From positions 62,001-126,000 of the forward strand of contig JAXGGA010001151.1 in the NCBI GenBank assembly GCA_038373865.1: 64,000 nucleotides of DNA. The letters run 5' to 3'. This stretch comes from Uloborus plumipes (Eukaryota > Arthropoda > Arachnida > Araneae > Uloboridae). Under the pieces are notes generated by a model. That model saw nothing but the letters and a program-made list of their open reading frames with translations, was not told the origin of the DNA and made no database searches. Below are positions 10,436-21,120 of the stretch, piece after piece (within the stretch, counting starts at the first letter, position 1; every line of letters begins with the position of its first letter). Position numbers and translations under genes: made by a program.

Positions 10436-11061
10436 GGGGAGAACGGGGCACATGGGAATAAAAAGGACATTTTTTTATATTTTTCATTATTAATTTGAGA
10501 AAGAAACAAGTGGTATACATGATAAATCAAGCATTTGCTAATAGTTTCAGCCAGTTACCACTCTTCTGCAACAGTGAATTCCAGCCGCAAAAATAAGTTT
10601 AAAATACGGTAACTTTTGTTTACATCTGCCCCAGTGGAGGGGCAGTTGTAAACACTCCTGGGGCACAAGTAAACACGGATACATAAATGGTATAAAATAC
10701 ACCTAAGCAAATTTTTAAGTATACTGTTTATTACACATTAACCAACACTTACAATGAAAATATCAAGGTATTTATTCAACATGTATAATTAACTCAATTC
10801 AACGAACATTGTAGCCTTCAAGTTTTACAGAAAAAGAAGATGCAGCTCGACATGGGCCATCTGGAATTGTAGGTAGCGGTAATTTTAGCAAAATATTATC
10901 TGTGTTTACTATTCATGTATCATCTGTTTTGGAAACGAAAAAGTTTCAGTCTTCTGCTTCCTCATGATCTTCACACATGCTTCATCGCTCTCCGTTTTCT
11001 CAAATCGGCGGACATAGAGATTTTTTGACTTTTTTGTAGCGGATTTTACGAGGACAAAGTC
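10436..11061 (-). mobile_element. Pogo-like element end with GGGGCACATGGGAA motifs
   Basis: It begins GGGGAGAACGGGGCACATGG after TA at 10434-10435. GGGGCA-type words recur at 10620-10670 in both orientations (CTGCCCCAGTGG, GAGGGGCAGTTGTAAACAC, CTGGGGCACAAGTAAACAC). A transposase C-terminal fragment on the minus strand (10909-11094) places the 3' end of the element at the left. No matching right terminus was identified. Confidence 0.55.
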
Positions 11062-11094
11062 ATTCACTCTAAATTTTCTCCGATGCCTGAGCAT
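10909..11094 (-). pseudogene. Transposase C-terminal fragment (NDFVLVK type)
   Basis: Residues 5-35 show RRKFRVNDFVLVKSATKKSK followed by NLYVRRFEK, then DEACVKIMR and ETFSFPKQ. This is the same C-terminal block as at 5170-5487 and is closer to its usual form (DFVLVK, then V-K-R, then F-P). Only the last 60 or so residues are present and the reading is cut off by the inverted repeat starting near 11062. It is part of a decayed transposon, not a host gene. Confidence 0.5.
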
Positions 11095-11790
11095 TATGCA
11101 TTCATAAGGGGGGTAATAAAGTACTAAATGATTTCTTGAAAAATCAATTAAAATAAAGGAGCTCTAAATATTTATCTCATACGCAATACCCAATCTTGTG
11201 ATTGGGATATTCCTGTTTTTAATTGCAGATTTTCTTGAATATCAAATAATGAATATCAGGAAAAACATGAAGCTTTTTCGTTTTATGTGGGGTATTTTAT
11301 GATAAATTTCATTTGATGGGCTACTAACTGAGCAAGGTGATAAAGAGCTATTAATTTCAGCATCGAATTCCATTTTATCTTTTTAACAGTTAAATATTTA
11401 CAAAATAATTACATAAATATTTTAATATAAAGCAATGCTTGAAAAATTAAAATTAATACAACTAATTCAATCCCATACTGAAATGTACAAAACTGGCATG
11501 TGAAATGCACCGATAAGAACTGACAAGAATAAGTTTACTCACTAAAATACTAGTTCACAGACACCATGAAGCATACATTCTATTTTCCACAAAATAATAA
11601 AGCAACAAGGACAAGGGTATCCTCTCGTTAGAGCCAAGCAGGAATATCCCAATCACAAGATTGGATATTGCTTATGAGATAATTATTTGGAACTCCTTTT
11701 ATTTTATTGATTTTTCAAGAAATTATTTCGTACTTTATAATTATGAATGCATATGCTCAGGCTTCGGAGAAATTCGATTTCTTGTTTTCA
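11062..11790. repeat. Large inverted repeat, arms about 150 bp
   Basis: The left arm 11062-11216 includes AATACCCAATCTTGTGATTG and pairs with the right arm 11638-11790, which carries CAATCACAAGATTGGATATT. The arms extend into the start of the transposase fragment on both sides (GCCTGAGCAT against ATGCTCAGGC). About 420 bp of AT-rich spacer lies between. It is a foldback derivative of the flanking element. Confidence 0.75.
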
Positions 11791-13315
11791 TCAAATATCT
11801 AATTTATTGTTCAATGATTTAATAAATTAAATTTCATGAAATATTGGGTAGATAATATAGCTTTTAATAAATAAATCATTATTTTAGGTTTAATTAATTT
11901 TAAGTCTATGAGGGGGGGGGGGGAACACAAGCATATGGTCGTCGCGAAAAACGTGCATATACTGTCAAGCAGAATATCTCTTAATGCAAGAAATAACCAA
12001 AATAAACTCTTTTTCTATGAATAGTTAACATATCAGTGGCTCATTTAAAAAACAAAAATTAAAGTCTCTACTGCTCCCTCTTTATGAGAAAAATGGCTGC
12101 CAAGATGGCCGATCACAAGTTTTTGCCCTATGGCTTGTCGTTAGTTTTGCATTGTGTAACCATTTATAGTAAACATCTATACACTTCAGAAAAATGAGTA
12201 AACCTTTGGTTATGTATTCCTTTTTTTGGAATGAAGTCCTCAATTTTAGCAAAATTGGCAAAATCAAGTTTTTGTGGTGGCAACTTGAAAGAGCCCTGCA
12301 CCTTAGCAATTTTCATTATAAACGTTCTAGTTTTTTTTTCTGAATGCTTGGAGTAACTAATTTCCATAGATACCTAACACTTTTATATTGCATGAGTACA
12401 ATATTTTTAGAAAAAAGGATTAAATGGCATAAGTTTCTTAGTATTTTGAATGGGTGGACTAACTTTGAGGGCCTGTATCTCAGAAAATAAGTGAAGCAGG
12501 AACCTAAACATTTGGACTTTTCCGTACCTCTATATAATCAACCTGTGTGACAAATTTAAAGAAAATTAAAGTAGGTCATGCAACCCCCATCAGGTGAGTT
12601 GGTACGGAATCACTTATCTGCAAAAACAATTTTTGTGGGTGAAAGGCAGAAATTACAGCTATCTGACGTCACTGGTTTCGTCTTTAAGGCGATTTGTTTT
12701 TCACGTGGGTTTTAAAAATATTAAAAAATCAATCATTGTTTTAAAATTCGCCAATGGTGAATTTTGTGTTTTTAAGTCTCTTAACAATATCTATTGTTCA
12801 AAGCAGGAATATTTCATAGGTTGAAACTTCCCAATTATATTCATTGTTTACTTACCCATGATGCATAGGACTAAAAAAACGCCTGCGTCCTTCAGAAATG
12901 GCGTCAACCATGAATTTTAGAAATGAACATGACAGTACCCTACGCTGCCTAGAAAACATCAATATTAAAAAAAAGGCTGAACTTTTTAAAATAGAAGTTT
13001 GATACGTTTACAGATACGTGATATGTTTTCGAATTGTATGGAGTAGAAATAGTTGAGAACAAATTTTCCGGAAAACATAAAATGAAACGGTGCAATTTTG
13101 GCTGAATGCCCTTTTATTGCCAGATTTCCTTCTTTTTATGCCTCGAAATAAAAATATCCGTCCGCCTTCTTTCATTTTATTTTTCCTACGCTCAAACGTG
13201 CATAAAATTGTCTGCTGACATTTGACTTACGATGAAGTTGACATGCTCGTGTTTGTGTTTATGCTTATGCAATTGATTTTGGCTAAGTTGTGAGAATTTA
13301 AGCATTTGGTACCTG
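11791..13315. other. Unassigned; poly-G run, no gene
   Basis: A run of about 12 G lies at 11911-11922. Frames at 12082-12367 (-) and 12594-12824 (+) have no recognised domain. Phrases such as AAGATGGCCGATCACAAG suggest old repeat material, but no second copy was matched here. Confidence 0.4.
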
Positions 13316-13319
13316 GGGG

Positions 13320-13336
13320 ACCGAGCTTTGCTCGGT
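13320..13336. repeat. Perfect hairpin ACCGAGC-TTT-GCTCGGT
   Basis: A 7-bp perfect stem with a 3-nt loop sits directly after GGTACCTGGGGG. This kind of GC-rich hairpin close to a conserved phrase usually marks the end of a dispersed repeat. It is not followed by a U-tract typical of a terminator, and this is a eukaryote. Confidence 0.6.
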
Positions 13337-13619
13337 TAAAATAAAGTGGCGATTGTAAAATCGTGTTTTTTTCTACTAAAGTTTTACTTATTTAGATAAA
13401 CTTGAAAAGCATTTTTAAGCCCTTAGTTGAAATTCCGCATTTAAAACAGATTTCAAGAAACACAACCTTGTTTGGACAAGGCATCATCATCACAACCTTA
13501 TTTAAACGATGCGCACCGTAAAATCACACCACAATAACTTTATTTTGATCGATCTCTTTGACATTTCAAAACAATAACAATTCTAACGTGTTGCCAAAAA
13601 CCAAAACTTAATTTTACGA

Positions 13620-14060
13620 TGATGTGATTAAATATGAAACCCATTGTTATAATAAAATGTGGTTGATATGAAACAGTAACAATATTGAAAATGGCGAAAG
13701 AAAGTTCTTTAAATTTTTAATGAAGGCACAAAAAACGAGGTTTTTTTGTGAAAACTCGCGTTTTTACAGAAAAAACGCCGATGTAGATGAACTCAAAAAC
13801 TAAAACTATCTAAACACGCAATTTTATCAAAATTGTTCGAGCCGTTTTCCAGATCCGAAAGATAAGTTTATATAGATGACGGGCTCCGTATGTTTGTAAC
13901 CGATGTCCAGGAGTCCCCACAGCATCTACTGACCTGAAACTCTGCACAAAATTCGAACGCATCCCCGTGAAATGCACTTCGAAGGTCGAATTCTAAATTG
14001 CAAATTAGTTATTTTTACATTAATTAATTAGTCTCATTTTTGGTGTATCCGGCATAATTG
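13620..14060. repeat. Degenerate dispersed repeats shared with 23.3 and 25.9 kb
   Basis: ATTAAATATGAAACCC and GTGGTTGATATGAAACAGTA at 13625-13680 recur at 25950-26000. AAATGCACTTCGAAGGTCGA and TTAATTAGTCTCATTTTTG at 13965-14045 recur at 23275-23350. They are two old repeats without clear ends. Confidence 0.55.
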
Positions 14061-14160
14061 AGGGGGGGGGGGAACCTCCTCTCCTCCACTAGCTTTGTAA
14101 GTGCACCCCCTCCCCCTCTCACCATCTTTTGCACTATAAACATATTTCTCAAATGTTTGT

Positions 14161-15200
14161 TTGTTCTGATCCCCGAGACCAGCAGAGCTAGATCAGGTCC
14201 ATGAGTCTATTCACCCGTAGAAAGTCAAGAACCATCAAGGGGTTTTGGATAAGATCCAATTTGGAAAGCCCCAGACATGATAAAATATGCTCAGGGGAGG
14301 CCTGAGCAGAAGAGCACTTAGTGCACATCTCGTAGACTCTAGTTCCGTTAATGAACGTCATTGTCAGTAGATGGCCGCTAAGGAAACGGGAAAGAGCAGT
14401 TTGGTCTTTTCTGCTGCCTTTTGCCCTCAGAGCGCCGCATGGGCGATCACTCTGGTACCATGGATGCTTCGGCGGTTTCAGCCAAGCTGCCCTATTCTCT
14501 GCCCTGGAAGTTGAGAAAAGTTCGGTAAACGTAAGAGGGGTCCTTGGCACCATGCTCTCGCTGGCACCGGCTCTCGCCAAACTGTCAGCAAGTTCGCTTC
14601 CCACTACGTCCACATGGGAAGGGATCCATTGAAGGCGGATCTGACATGAACATGAAAGCTGTTTCAAGATCCTAAGAATGTGGGTCCCTGTACTATCCCT
14701 CACATTATGCCAATCCGCCAAGTGCTGGATGGCACTTCTACTGTCCGAGAAAGATCCAGATATCCTTCACATTTGGTAGCGACATGATTGACTTCAGACC
14801 CTCGAGAATTGCAATGAGCTCGCTTCGGAAAACCGAGCAACAGTCTGGGTTTCTTCTTTGAATCTTAATTTCTTGTCGTTGAAGTCTAATATAAACGCCA
14901 CTACCAGAACGTTCATTGTCAAGTTTGCTTCCGTCAGTGTACATATGCACAGCATCAATGGGAGCTCTATTAATTCTTTCTAGAGCCAACTGTTTCAGGT
15001 AGCAAGGCAATTCCATATGTTTGCTAACTTGAACAGAAAGATTGGTATGAAAGTAGACCCCGTCAAGACCCTCAGCAGGGTCGATGACTTGAGTTAGGCT
15101 GTGTTGTTCAACAGAACTGGCAATAATCGAGGCAGCATGGCAATTATTGGGTGAACTATTCATGGATGGGGAATGGTGCAGCCTCTATGGTCGGAGACCT
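14161..15200 (-). mobile_element. 5'-truncated non-LTR retrotransposon (RNase H-bearing clade)
   Basis: Only the 3' end remains: an RNase H domain, a C-terminal Cys-His knuckle and the 3' flank. Non-LTR elements with a terminal RNase H belong to the I/R1/Loa-like groups. 5' truncation is normal for target-primed reverse transcription. No reverse transcriptase or endonuclease is present upstream. Base composition is visibly less AT-rich than its surroundings. Confidence 0.75.
14188..15163 (-). pseudogene. Retrotransposon ORF2 C-terminus: RNase H plus Cys-His knuckle
   Basis: RNase H degrades the RNA strand of the RNA-DNA hybrid during retrotransposition. The first segment (15163-14738) carries MYTDGSK (catalytic Asp 77 of that segment) and FRSELIAILEGL (Glu 115). 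A frameshift near 14740 interrupts the third acidic block, which resumes as SDSRSAIQHLADWHNV in the next frame. The second segment (14721-14188) carries WIPSHVDVVGSELADSLA, the conserved His and final Asp, then CTKC and HILSCLGL, a C-x2-C-H-C knuckle. All four catalytic positions survive but not in one frame. The C-terminal tail LMVLDFLRVNRLMDLI resembles spider elements I recall. Confidence 0.8.
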
Positions 15201-15547
15201 GGAGCGCCAACGGCAGAGGACTGACTTGGCTCCTGTGCCTACAAACTTTAGCTGAGCATTTCTCAAATGTAACTTATAGTGCTATTTTTCTGGATTGTGT
15301 ATCCTCAATACTCTTACCCTATGTGACTGTTTCTTATACAGAATTTCCTTTTTTAGAGGCAAATACATGAAAGTCCCTATTAAAAGGGACTGGGACCAGT
15401 AAAAGTGTCCCTTACATAGACGTGTCCCTTATTCAGGGATGTCCCTTAAGGGAGGTACTACTGCATTTGAAGAGAGCGTTCGCTAAAACTGTACGATAGA
15501 TAACTGAGTACGTGAGCAATCTAAACCTAAAATCATTTTTGGCGGTA
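15201..15547. other. Flank of the retrotransposon fragment, unassigned
   Basis: It contains AAGGGACTGGGACCAGTAAA and repeated GTCCCTTA words at 15373-15455, suggestive of a pogo-like end (GTCCCTTATTCAGGGATGTC), but no partner terminus was found. No gene. Confidence 0.35.
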
Positions 15548-15790
15548 TATGCTCAAATGTCGCCGGCCAATATGTCACCGGTCCGAAACATCACCGATCC
15601 AAATGTCGCCGGTCCAAATGTCACCGGTCCAAAAAATGTCGCCAGTCCAAATATCGTCGGACAAAAATGTAGAAAGTCCGATATTGATACAGTTGGTACC
15701 AAAAGTTAAAACATACGAGAAGGCCTTTTTACCATCAAATTAGCAAAAGACTGTTGATTGCTTTTGATGAACATGTGCGATGTGCGTAGA
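15548..15790 (+). repeat. AATGTCGC minisatellite with conserved tail, copy 1
   Basis: About seven units of roughly 16-17 bp (AATGTCGCCGGTCCA and variants) span 15548-15668. A non-repetitive tail (15670-15785: AGAAAGTCCGATATTGATAC, then GCAAAAGACTGTTGATTGC) follows. The same tail flanks the inverted minisatellite at 60305-60445, so the minisatellite is part of a dispersed unit and not an isolated expansion. Open frames are repeat artefacts. Confidence 0.8.
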
Positions 15791-17676
15791 CTATACTACA
15801 CTGCAACGTTTCTTGACAAAAATATCGTGACGTCAGCGTGACGTTAGCCTATGAAAAACGAGCTAGGGTGAGTTCTGGTAAGTGCGTACCCTTTTTTTCA
15901 AAGTTCATGTTCTCAAGGATGCTGCTCCGTTGAAAAATCTTGTACACTCACATTTTTTTTTTAGTTTTCTTTCCAAATCCTTTACTAAGATGTTCAAGCA
16001 TATAATGTGTCAAATAAACCATAAGCATAGGTTTTGTGACCTAGTTTATGACACCTATTCTAAGGTACGCACTTTCCCTACCTAGCGGGGTAAGTGCGTC
16101 CACCTTAAATTATGTGAATATGAGCAGGAAAAAACTTCTGGCACATATTAAATATGTTAGGTAGTTGCCTTGGGATAATTCCTAATACTAGAGATCAGCA
16201 CTTGCTTGCATGGATGAAACGCAATCAGTGATATCCCACGTGTCTTACGAACAACTGTGATTTGAAGTTTGAGAGAGTTGTGTCTGTGATTCTTCCTTTG
16301 TCCTTTTAATAAGACCAAGTGAGCAAATATAAGTTGTTTTTATTTAGTAATAATCACTTATAGTCTACATAGTTTATTTTGGTTTAATACATTAATCAGT
16401 CTGCGTTTAAGCCAGGGTTCGCACTTACCCCTTCTTAAATGTAAAATGAGATATGTGCGTCCAATAGCATTGTTGTAAGTGCGTACCCCTGTGATTTTCT
16501 TTAATTCCATTTGTATGGTAGATCATTAGGTGACCTGAGTGAACAATTCGTTTTTTTTTTTTTTTTTTTTGAATAAATACGGTTTAAATATTTTTCTTAT
16601 TAGAATCAGCAGAAGTAAGAAAAAACACAAAATAAAGAGCAAAAAAATAAAATAAAATAAAATAAATAAATAATTGATCATGATATAATACTTGTACTTT
16701 TTTTTCTTGTACATTGAAATAGTTTTTTACAAGGTGTTCTTAATTTTCTTAAATATAATTTATTCATTATTTCACCTTCGTTTTTTGAATCAGTTGGTTC
16801 CTCATTAAGTGTTTCACTTAATTTCATTGCTTAATTTGTGATTCTGGTTTAAATTAAGTATAGCTTATGATCGCTATTTTCAACGAAAAATGTACTAACT
16901 GATACTTAAAAGCCAATATATTTCAGAGATATTGACTAAAATTGAAATCTTACGCCGCATTCAATGTAAATATAAATACTTGATGGAAATGACGTCGGAT
17001 TTATAATCGGCTTATAAAAGAGTTATAAGCAAAATTAAAGCTGAATTACGAGAGTCGGATTTTCCACGTAATGGTACAAACTTGCCTCATCATAATGGTA
17101 CGCACTTGCTCCGAAGAATAGTACGCATATGCCTCATGATAGTGGTACGCACTTACCCCATCAAAATGGTACGCACTTACCCCCACCTTACTTTAAAGAA
17201 AGGGAAAGTGCGTACCGTCATATAAACAAATTTTACTTAGAGTATTTGATCAAAATACTCCATGTATGTTATTAGTAGCTATTACTCAAAGGAAACAACT
17301 TTCATTTCTTGACTTCAATTGCTTGGTATGACTACAAGAGAAACTGAAACAAAACCTTCTCAATCTTTACTTTAGAGTTTTTTTGAAGACATTTAAGTTG
17401 TGTCTGATTGTGTTTCGTCTATTGAATCCAGACCTGAATTCTACCTATTGAAATTATCATTCGACAGTTATCTAACATAGTCGATATGTTGCAGAAGCCA
17501 TTTCAGAACAGTGTTCATATAATTCCCCGTGGACGCACTTACCCCGTGGACGCACTTACCAGAACTCACCCTAGATAAAACGTCACAGATTACTTGGCGA
17601 TCGTTGACTGCTTGTGAGCTCTTATTGGCTCCGCCCGTAGTGACGTTCAGTGTCAAGTTAACTTGCTGTCTAATAT
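15791..17676 (+). mobile_element. Short MITE B, copy 1, split by the 1.7 kb element
   Basis: The left part 15791-15865 matches 45609-45683 and the right part 17572-17676 matches 45684-45799. The ends CTATACTACACTGCAAC and GACAGCAAGTTAAC (complement) form imperfect inverted repeats, as do those of the intact copy. The copy at 45609-45799 is the uninterrupted form and shows that 15866-17571 is an insertion. Confidence 0.75.
15866..17571 (+). mobile_element. TA-flanked element with GTAAGTGCGTACC motifs, copy 1
   Basis: Terminal inverted repeats read GGGTGAGTTCTGGTAAGTGC, with TA at 15864-15865 and 17572-17573. The core GGTAAGTGCGTACC or its complement recurs at 15877, near 16065-16100, 16415, 16470, 17095, 17144, 17168, 17200 and twice at 17530-17560. 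There is no transposase; frames 15882-16085 and 16526-16714 are not conserved. The second copy (27165-28841) lies inverted. Confidence 0.85.
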
Positions 17677-18453
17677 AAAGTTTTTGAAAAATGCTAAAAA
17701 AAGTACCGTTTTGACTTGTAACTGTTTCGAGTGTTTTCCAAAAAACGAATAGTTTTAAAATAAGCTTACGTTATTTATTTACGTTAGCTAATTTCACGTG
17801 ACTCGCTATTTATTACAAACATTTTCAGCATTGAATAATCAATGAAATTTTTAAACTATACATTTTGCGCTGTTGAAATTCATCAACTTTGACGCATATA
17901 TCCATTCCAAAAGAATTTCCGAAAATATCGTCATAAAGGGTGTTTTATATTTGCATGGGATGCATAAATATTTCGATTCTATTTTCCCCATAGCCATTTA
18001 AGCTATAATAAAAATAAATGGTTTTGAAATTTTGATTCAAATTCCAATGTAAAACGTGGGCTATAAAACATATTTCTGAATAGAACATTTTCAAACGTTA
18101 CCGCAGACTTAGCACCAAGTATTATAAAATTCTAAAGTTTCGGGGCGGGGGCACCGTTTCGCGCCATTTTTACGATATTTCATCTTTCTTGGCTCCACCA
18201 CAAAGGGAAATTCAAAAAAAAAAAAAAAAAACAATTTATTACGTTTCCATTGTGTGCCCATAAAAATAAAGTGGAGTATCTATCACCATAATGTAAACTG
18301 CCAAATTACACTATATCTTGCTGAGGGAATATATTTATATATATAATCCCAACTTTAAAGTAATAAAGTATTTTCCCGATAGGCTGAGATTTATGAATAG
18401 TTGTCTGCGCTGCGGAATGATAAAAAATATAAAACCAGTTGTAAAGGAGACGG
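17677..18453. other. Unassigned; poly-A run
   Basis: AT-rich sequence with an A run of about 18 near 18215. A short GGGGCGGGGGCACCG cluster lies at 18141-18155. No gene or shared repeat is recognised. Confidence 0.4.
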
Positions 18454-18982
18454 CACTGCAAACAATGAAGTGATGTTTTTACAGTATAATGCTAGCAGCC
18501 GAGGTTCCAATTTGAAACTGTAAAATGCACAGTAATAAACTGTAAAGTTGGAAATTTTAGTTTCTTACTGTAAAGTTAGCAATTTTACAGTTTATTGCCG
18601 CAAAATTTTGCTGTATTATACTGTAAAACAACAGCATAATACTGGCAGCAGAGGTTCCAGTTTAAAACTGTAAAATGCACGGTAATAAACTGCAAAATGA
18701 GAAATTTGACAGTTTATTACTGCAAAATGAGCAATTTGACAGTTAATTACTGTAAAATGAGCAATTTGACAGTTTAGTACTGTAAAATGAGCAATTTGAC
18801 AGTTTATTACTGAAAAACGAGCAATTTGACAGTTTATTACTGAAAAATGAGCAATTTGACAGTTGATTACTGTAAAATGAGCAATTTGACAGTTTATTGC
18901 TGTAAAATTAACGATTTTTACTGTTTATTACTATAAAATTTGCTGTATCACGTTGTACAAGCAACATTCGTTTTTTACAGTG
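18454..18982. mobile_element. CACTG-ended MITE with internal 31-bp tandem repeat, copy 1
   Basis: The left end CACTGCAAACAATGAAGTGA and the complement of the right end, CACTGTAAAAAACGAATGTT, form inverted repeats. The interior carries CTGTAAAATGAGCAATTTGA plus CAGTTTATTA, about 31 bp, repeated at least six times from 18680 to 18905. A shorter relative lies at 20551-20890. No superfamily is assigned because the flanks do not show a clear duplication. Confidence 0.7.
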
Positions 18983-19100
18983 TAACTCGCTCGCTAGGCA
19001 GCAGGAATTCAAAAATTCAATTTATTTAAACAGTCATTTTCGAGAAACTGCCACAAAATGAATCGCTGTTTTTTACTGATTTCATAGAAATGAAATCCCG

Positions 19101-19248
19101 CCTTAGGGCCCTGCTCCACATCAGCGGAAAACGCAACCGAAGGCAGAAGCCGAAAATCCGGGTACTTTCCATGGAAATACCATTTAATCCATTTTACGTT
19201 TCTGCTTTACGCTCGCGTTTTCTGCTGATGTGGAGCAGGGCCCTAAGG
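19101..19248. mobile_element. Palindromic GGGCCC-ended MITE
   Basis: The arms GGGCCCTGCTCCACATCAGC and the exact complement close a 148-bp palindrome whose inverted identity extends outward to CCTTA/TAAGG. The centre is about 19140-19210. Ends of this type with a TWA trinucleotide suggest PIF/Harbinger, tentative. Confidence 0.7.
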
Positions 19249-19577
19249 CCCGAACTCCACATGAGCAGAAAACCGAAAGCGTACACAGAAACGGAATTTC
19301 TGTTGCAGTTGAGTTTCCGCCGAACAGGTACTTTTCAGGGCAGAAGAGCAGTGCGGATCCGGTGGCGGAATCCCAGAGATCTAATCCTTCAGAATTTGAA
19401 GACGAACTCCTATTGGCTGTTAAAAAGCAGAATCCGCGAGCAGAGGCAGAAAAGTTGAAATTTTTCTACTTCCAAATCGGCCGCGATTCTGCTCATCAGC
19501 AGAAAGGGGAAAAACGTGATTTTTCAGTTTCTGCTTTCTGTTTCCGTCGATTTTCCGCTTATGTGGAGTTCGGGCCT
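19247..19577. mobile_element. GGCCCGAACTCCACAT-ended MITE, abutting relative
   Basis: The left end GGCCCGAACTCCACATGAGC pairs with ATGTGGAGTTCGGGCC at the right. Internal AGCAGAAA words repeat. It begins inside the last bases of the preceding palindrome, so the two are related units placed end to end. Open frames 19090-19458 and 19230-19607 cross both and are artefacts. Confidence 0.65.
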
Positions 19578-19734
19578 TACTCATTTTGTTCTTTTTTGAA
19601 GTACTAAGGAAACAATAAAAAAAAAATCATCTTTGAAATAAACATTGTCTTTTCCGGGCTAAATGTAACACAATATCTGTGGTTTGAAAACCAACAATGA
19701 GTTAATGTAAAATGTTCTCAAAAATGTGGAACAA
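19578..19734. other. Unassigned short spacer
   Basis: No feature is seen apart from an A-rich run at 19615-19626. Confidence 0.4.
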
Positions 19735-19835
19735 AATTAGCTCGGTGATAAGAAGTCTGACAAAAGCGGCAAAACCTGAAGCGGGATCGAACCTGAGACC
19801 TCACATTTCTTATGCAACCCTCTACAGATGGAGGA
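19735..19835 (-). repeat. tRNA-derived SINE, copy 2
   Basis: The minus strand reads CTGTAGAGGGTTGCATAAGA, then a perfect B box GGTTCGATCCC, then the family body TTTTGCCGCTTTTG and CTTCTTATCACCGAG. The body matches the SINE at 7019-7125. The A-box half is shortened. Confidence 0.65.
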
Positions 19836-20364
19836 CAAAATAATACTAACACCTCTGAAATTATACAAAGTCTTTATTATAAGGGGGTTGGACGACCTTT
19901 GACTGAAGTACAGTTTCATTATTTTTATGATTTACGTTGAAATTGCTCGGAGCAAGTTTTTAAATAAAAATTATATCAAGTAATTTTGCCAAATAAGGCG
20001 TAAGTGTGAAATGAATTTAGTTGGCTCCAGATTTTGCATTGATCTGCTGACTCAGAAAAAAAAACGAATTCTATGTTTTCCGAATTAAAGTTAGTAGAAA
20101 ATAGTTTGCAAAAATTAAGTTTCATTGAAAAATATTTATTTTTAGCAATAAACTTCAAAATTAGCAGCATCACTGTTCATGTTGTACTACTCTTAATTTC
20201 ACGGTTTTAAACAGGAAACTCAGCTACCAGTATTATAATACTGTTAAAACAACAGTTTAATGTATGGCACGCCTATTTTTCAAAAAATTTTGACATTGAT
20301 CTTACAACAAAGTGCTTATTTGCTCGTTAAAGGTTGCCAAAATCAGTATTGTTTAAACATGCAA

Positions 20365-20951
20365 AAGTAGGACATGATTTCATTTACTTTTCAAAGAGCG
20401 AAAAATAACGATTCGCTCTGTGCCTTGTTAAAAAAAAAAAAAAGTTTACAAAAACCAAATTTTCGAATGACTGCTGTCTGCGCGAAAGCTGGTCATTTAG
20501 TCCAACTTATTTAGTTGCTCTTCCTTGCTCTTTATGAAGTAACAAATGAACTGTTATTTTTTACAGTACTATACTAGCAGTCGAAGTTCCAATTTAAAGC
20601 CGTAAAATGACCAGTAAAGAGCTGTAAAACAAGCAATTTTACAGTTTCCTACCGCAAATTGAGATATTTTACAGTTTATTGCCGTAAAATTTAGCTGTGT
20701 TATACTGTAAAAATAACAGTATAATACTGGCAGCAGAGGTTGCAGTTTAAAATTGTAAAATGCACTGTAATAAACTAGAATTAAATTAGCAATTTTACAA
20801 TTTATTACTGTAAAATTAGCAATTTTTACAGTTTATTACTGTAAAATTACCTGTAATATACTGTAAAAACAACATTCATTTTTTGCAGTGTAGCGCGAAA
20901 CCTGGTCATTTAGTCCAACTTATTTAGTGGCGCATTCTTGCTCTTTATGAA
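20365..20951. repeat. Dispersed repeat D with internal duplication and MITE insertion
   Basis: CATGATTTCATTTACTTTTC through GAATGACTGCTGTCTGCGCG matches 49605-49690 plus 50554-50600, where a piggyBac sits inside. A 58-bp block starting GCGCGAAAGCTGGTCATTTA occurs at 20481-20538 and again at 20892-20951, flanking the MITE at 20551-20890. Confidence 0.6.
20551..20890. mobile_element. CACTG-ended MITE, copy 2
   Basis: It shares TTTTTTACAGTACTATACTA, GCAGTCGAAGTTCC and ATTTTACAGTTTATTGCCGT with copy 1 at 18454-18982 and ends CAACATTCATTTTTTGCAG followed by TG. It has fewer tandem units than copy 1. Confidence 0.65.
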
Positions 20952-21120
20952 AGAAATTCCAGTTACTTGCAGTAGTAACATTAGCCAGACTCTTGTACAA
21001 ATACCCGACGCTCGGTCGCCCTTTTAAAGTCCTGAATATGCCTCAAAAGATGCCTCATCCATCTCCATATTTCCTTCACGAATGATTCCTCGTAATTCAA
21101 CCCTCATCCTCCGCATCACT
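20952..21120. other. Unassigned
   Basis: No recognised element or gene. The sequence is less AT-rich than average. Confidence 0.35.

Noticed and set aside
13320..13336. Hairpin as a transcription terminator
   Set aside because: A bacterial-type terminator is not expected in this genome and no T-tract follows. It is more likely a repeat-end hairpin.
18680..18905. Regularly spaced repeats resembling a CRISPR array
   Set aside because: The whole ~31-bp unit is repeated with no unique spacers, it sits inside inverted ends, and the DNA is eukaryotic.
19090..19607. Two overlapping open frames of over 120 codons as genes
   Set aside because: They run through two MITEs including a perfect palindrome, and the frames have no recognisable domain.
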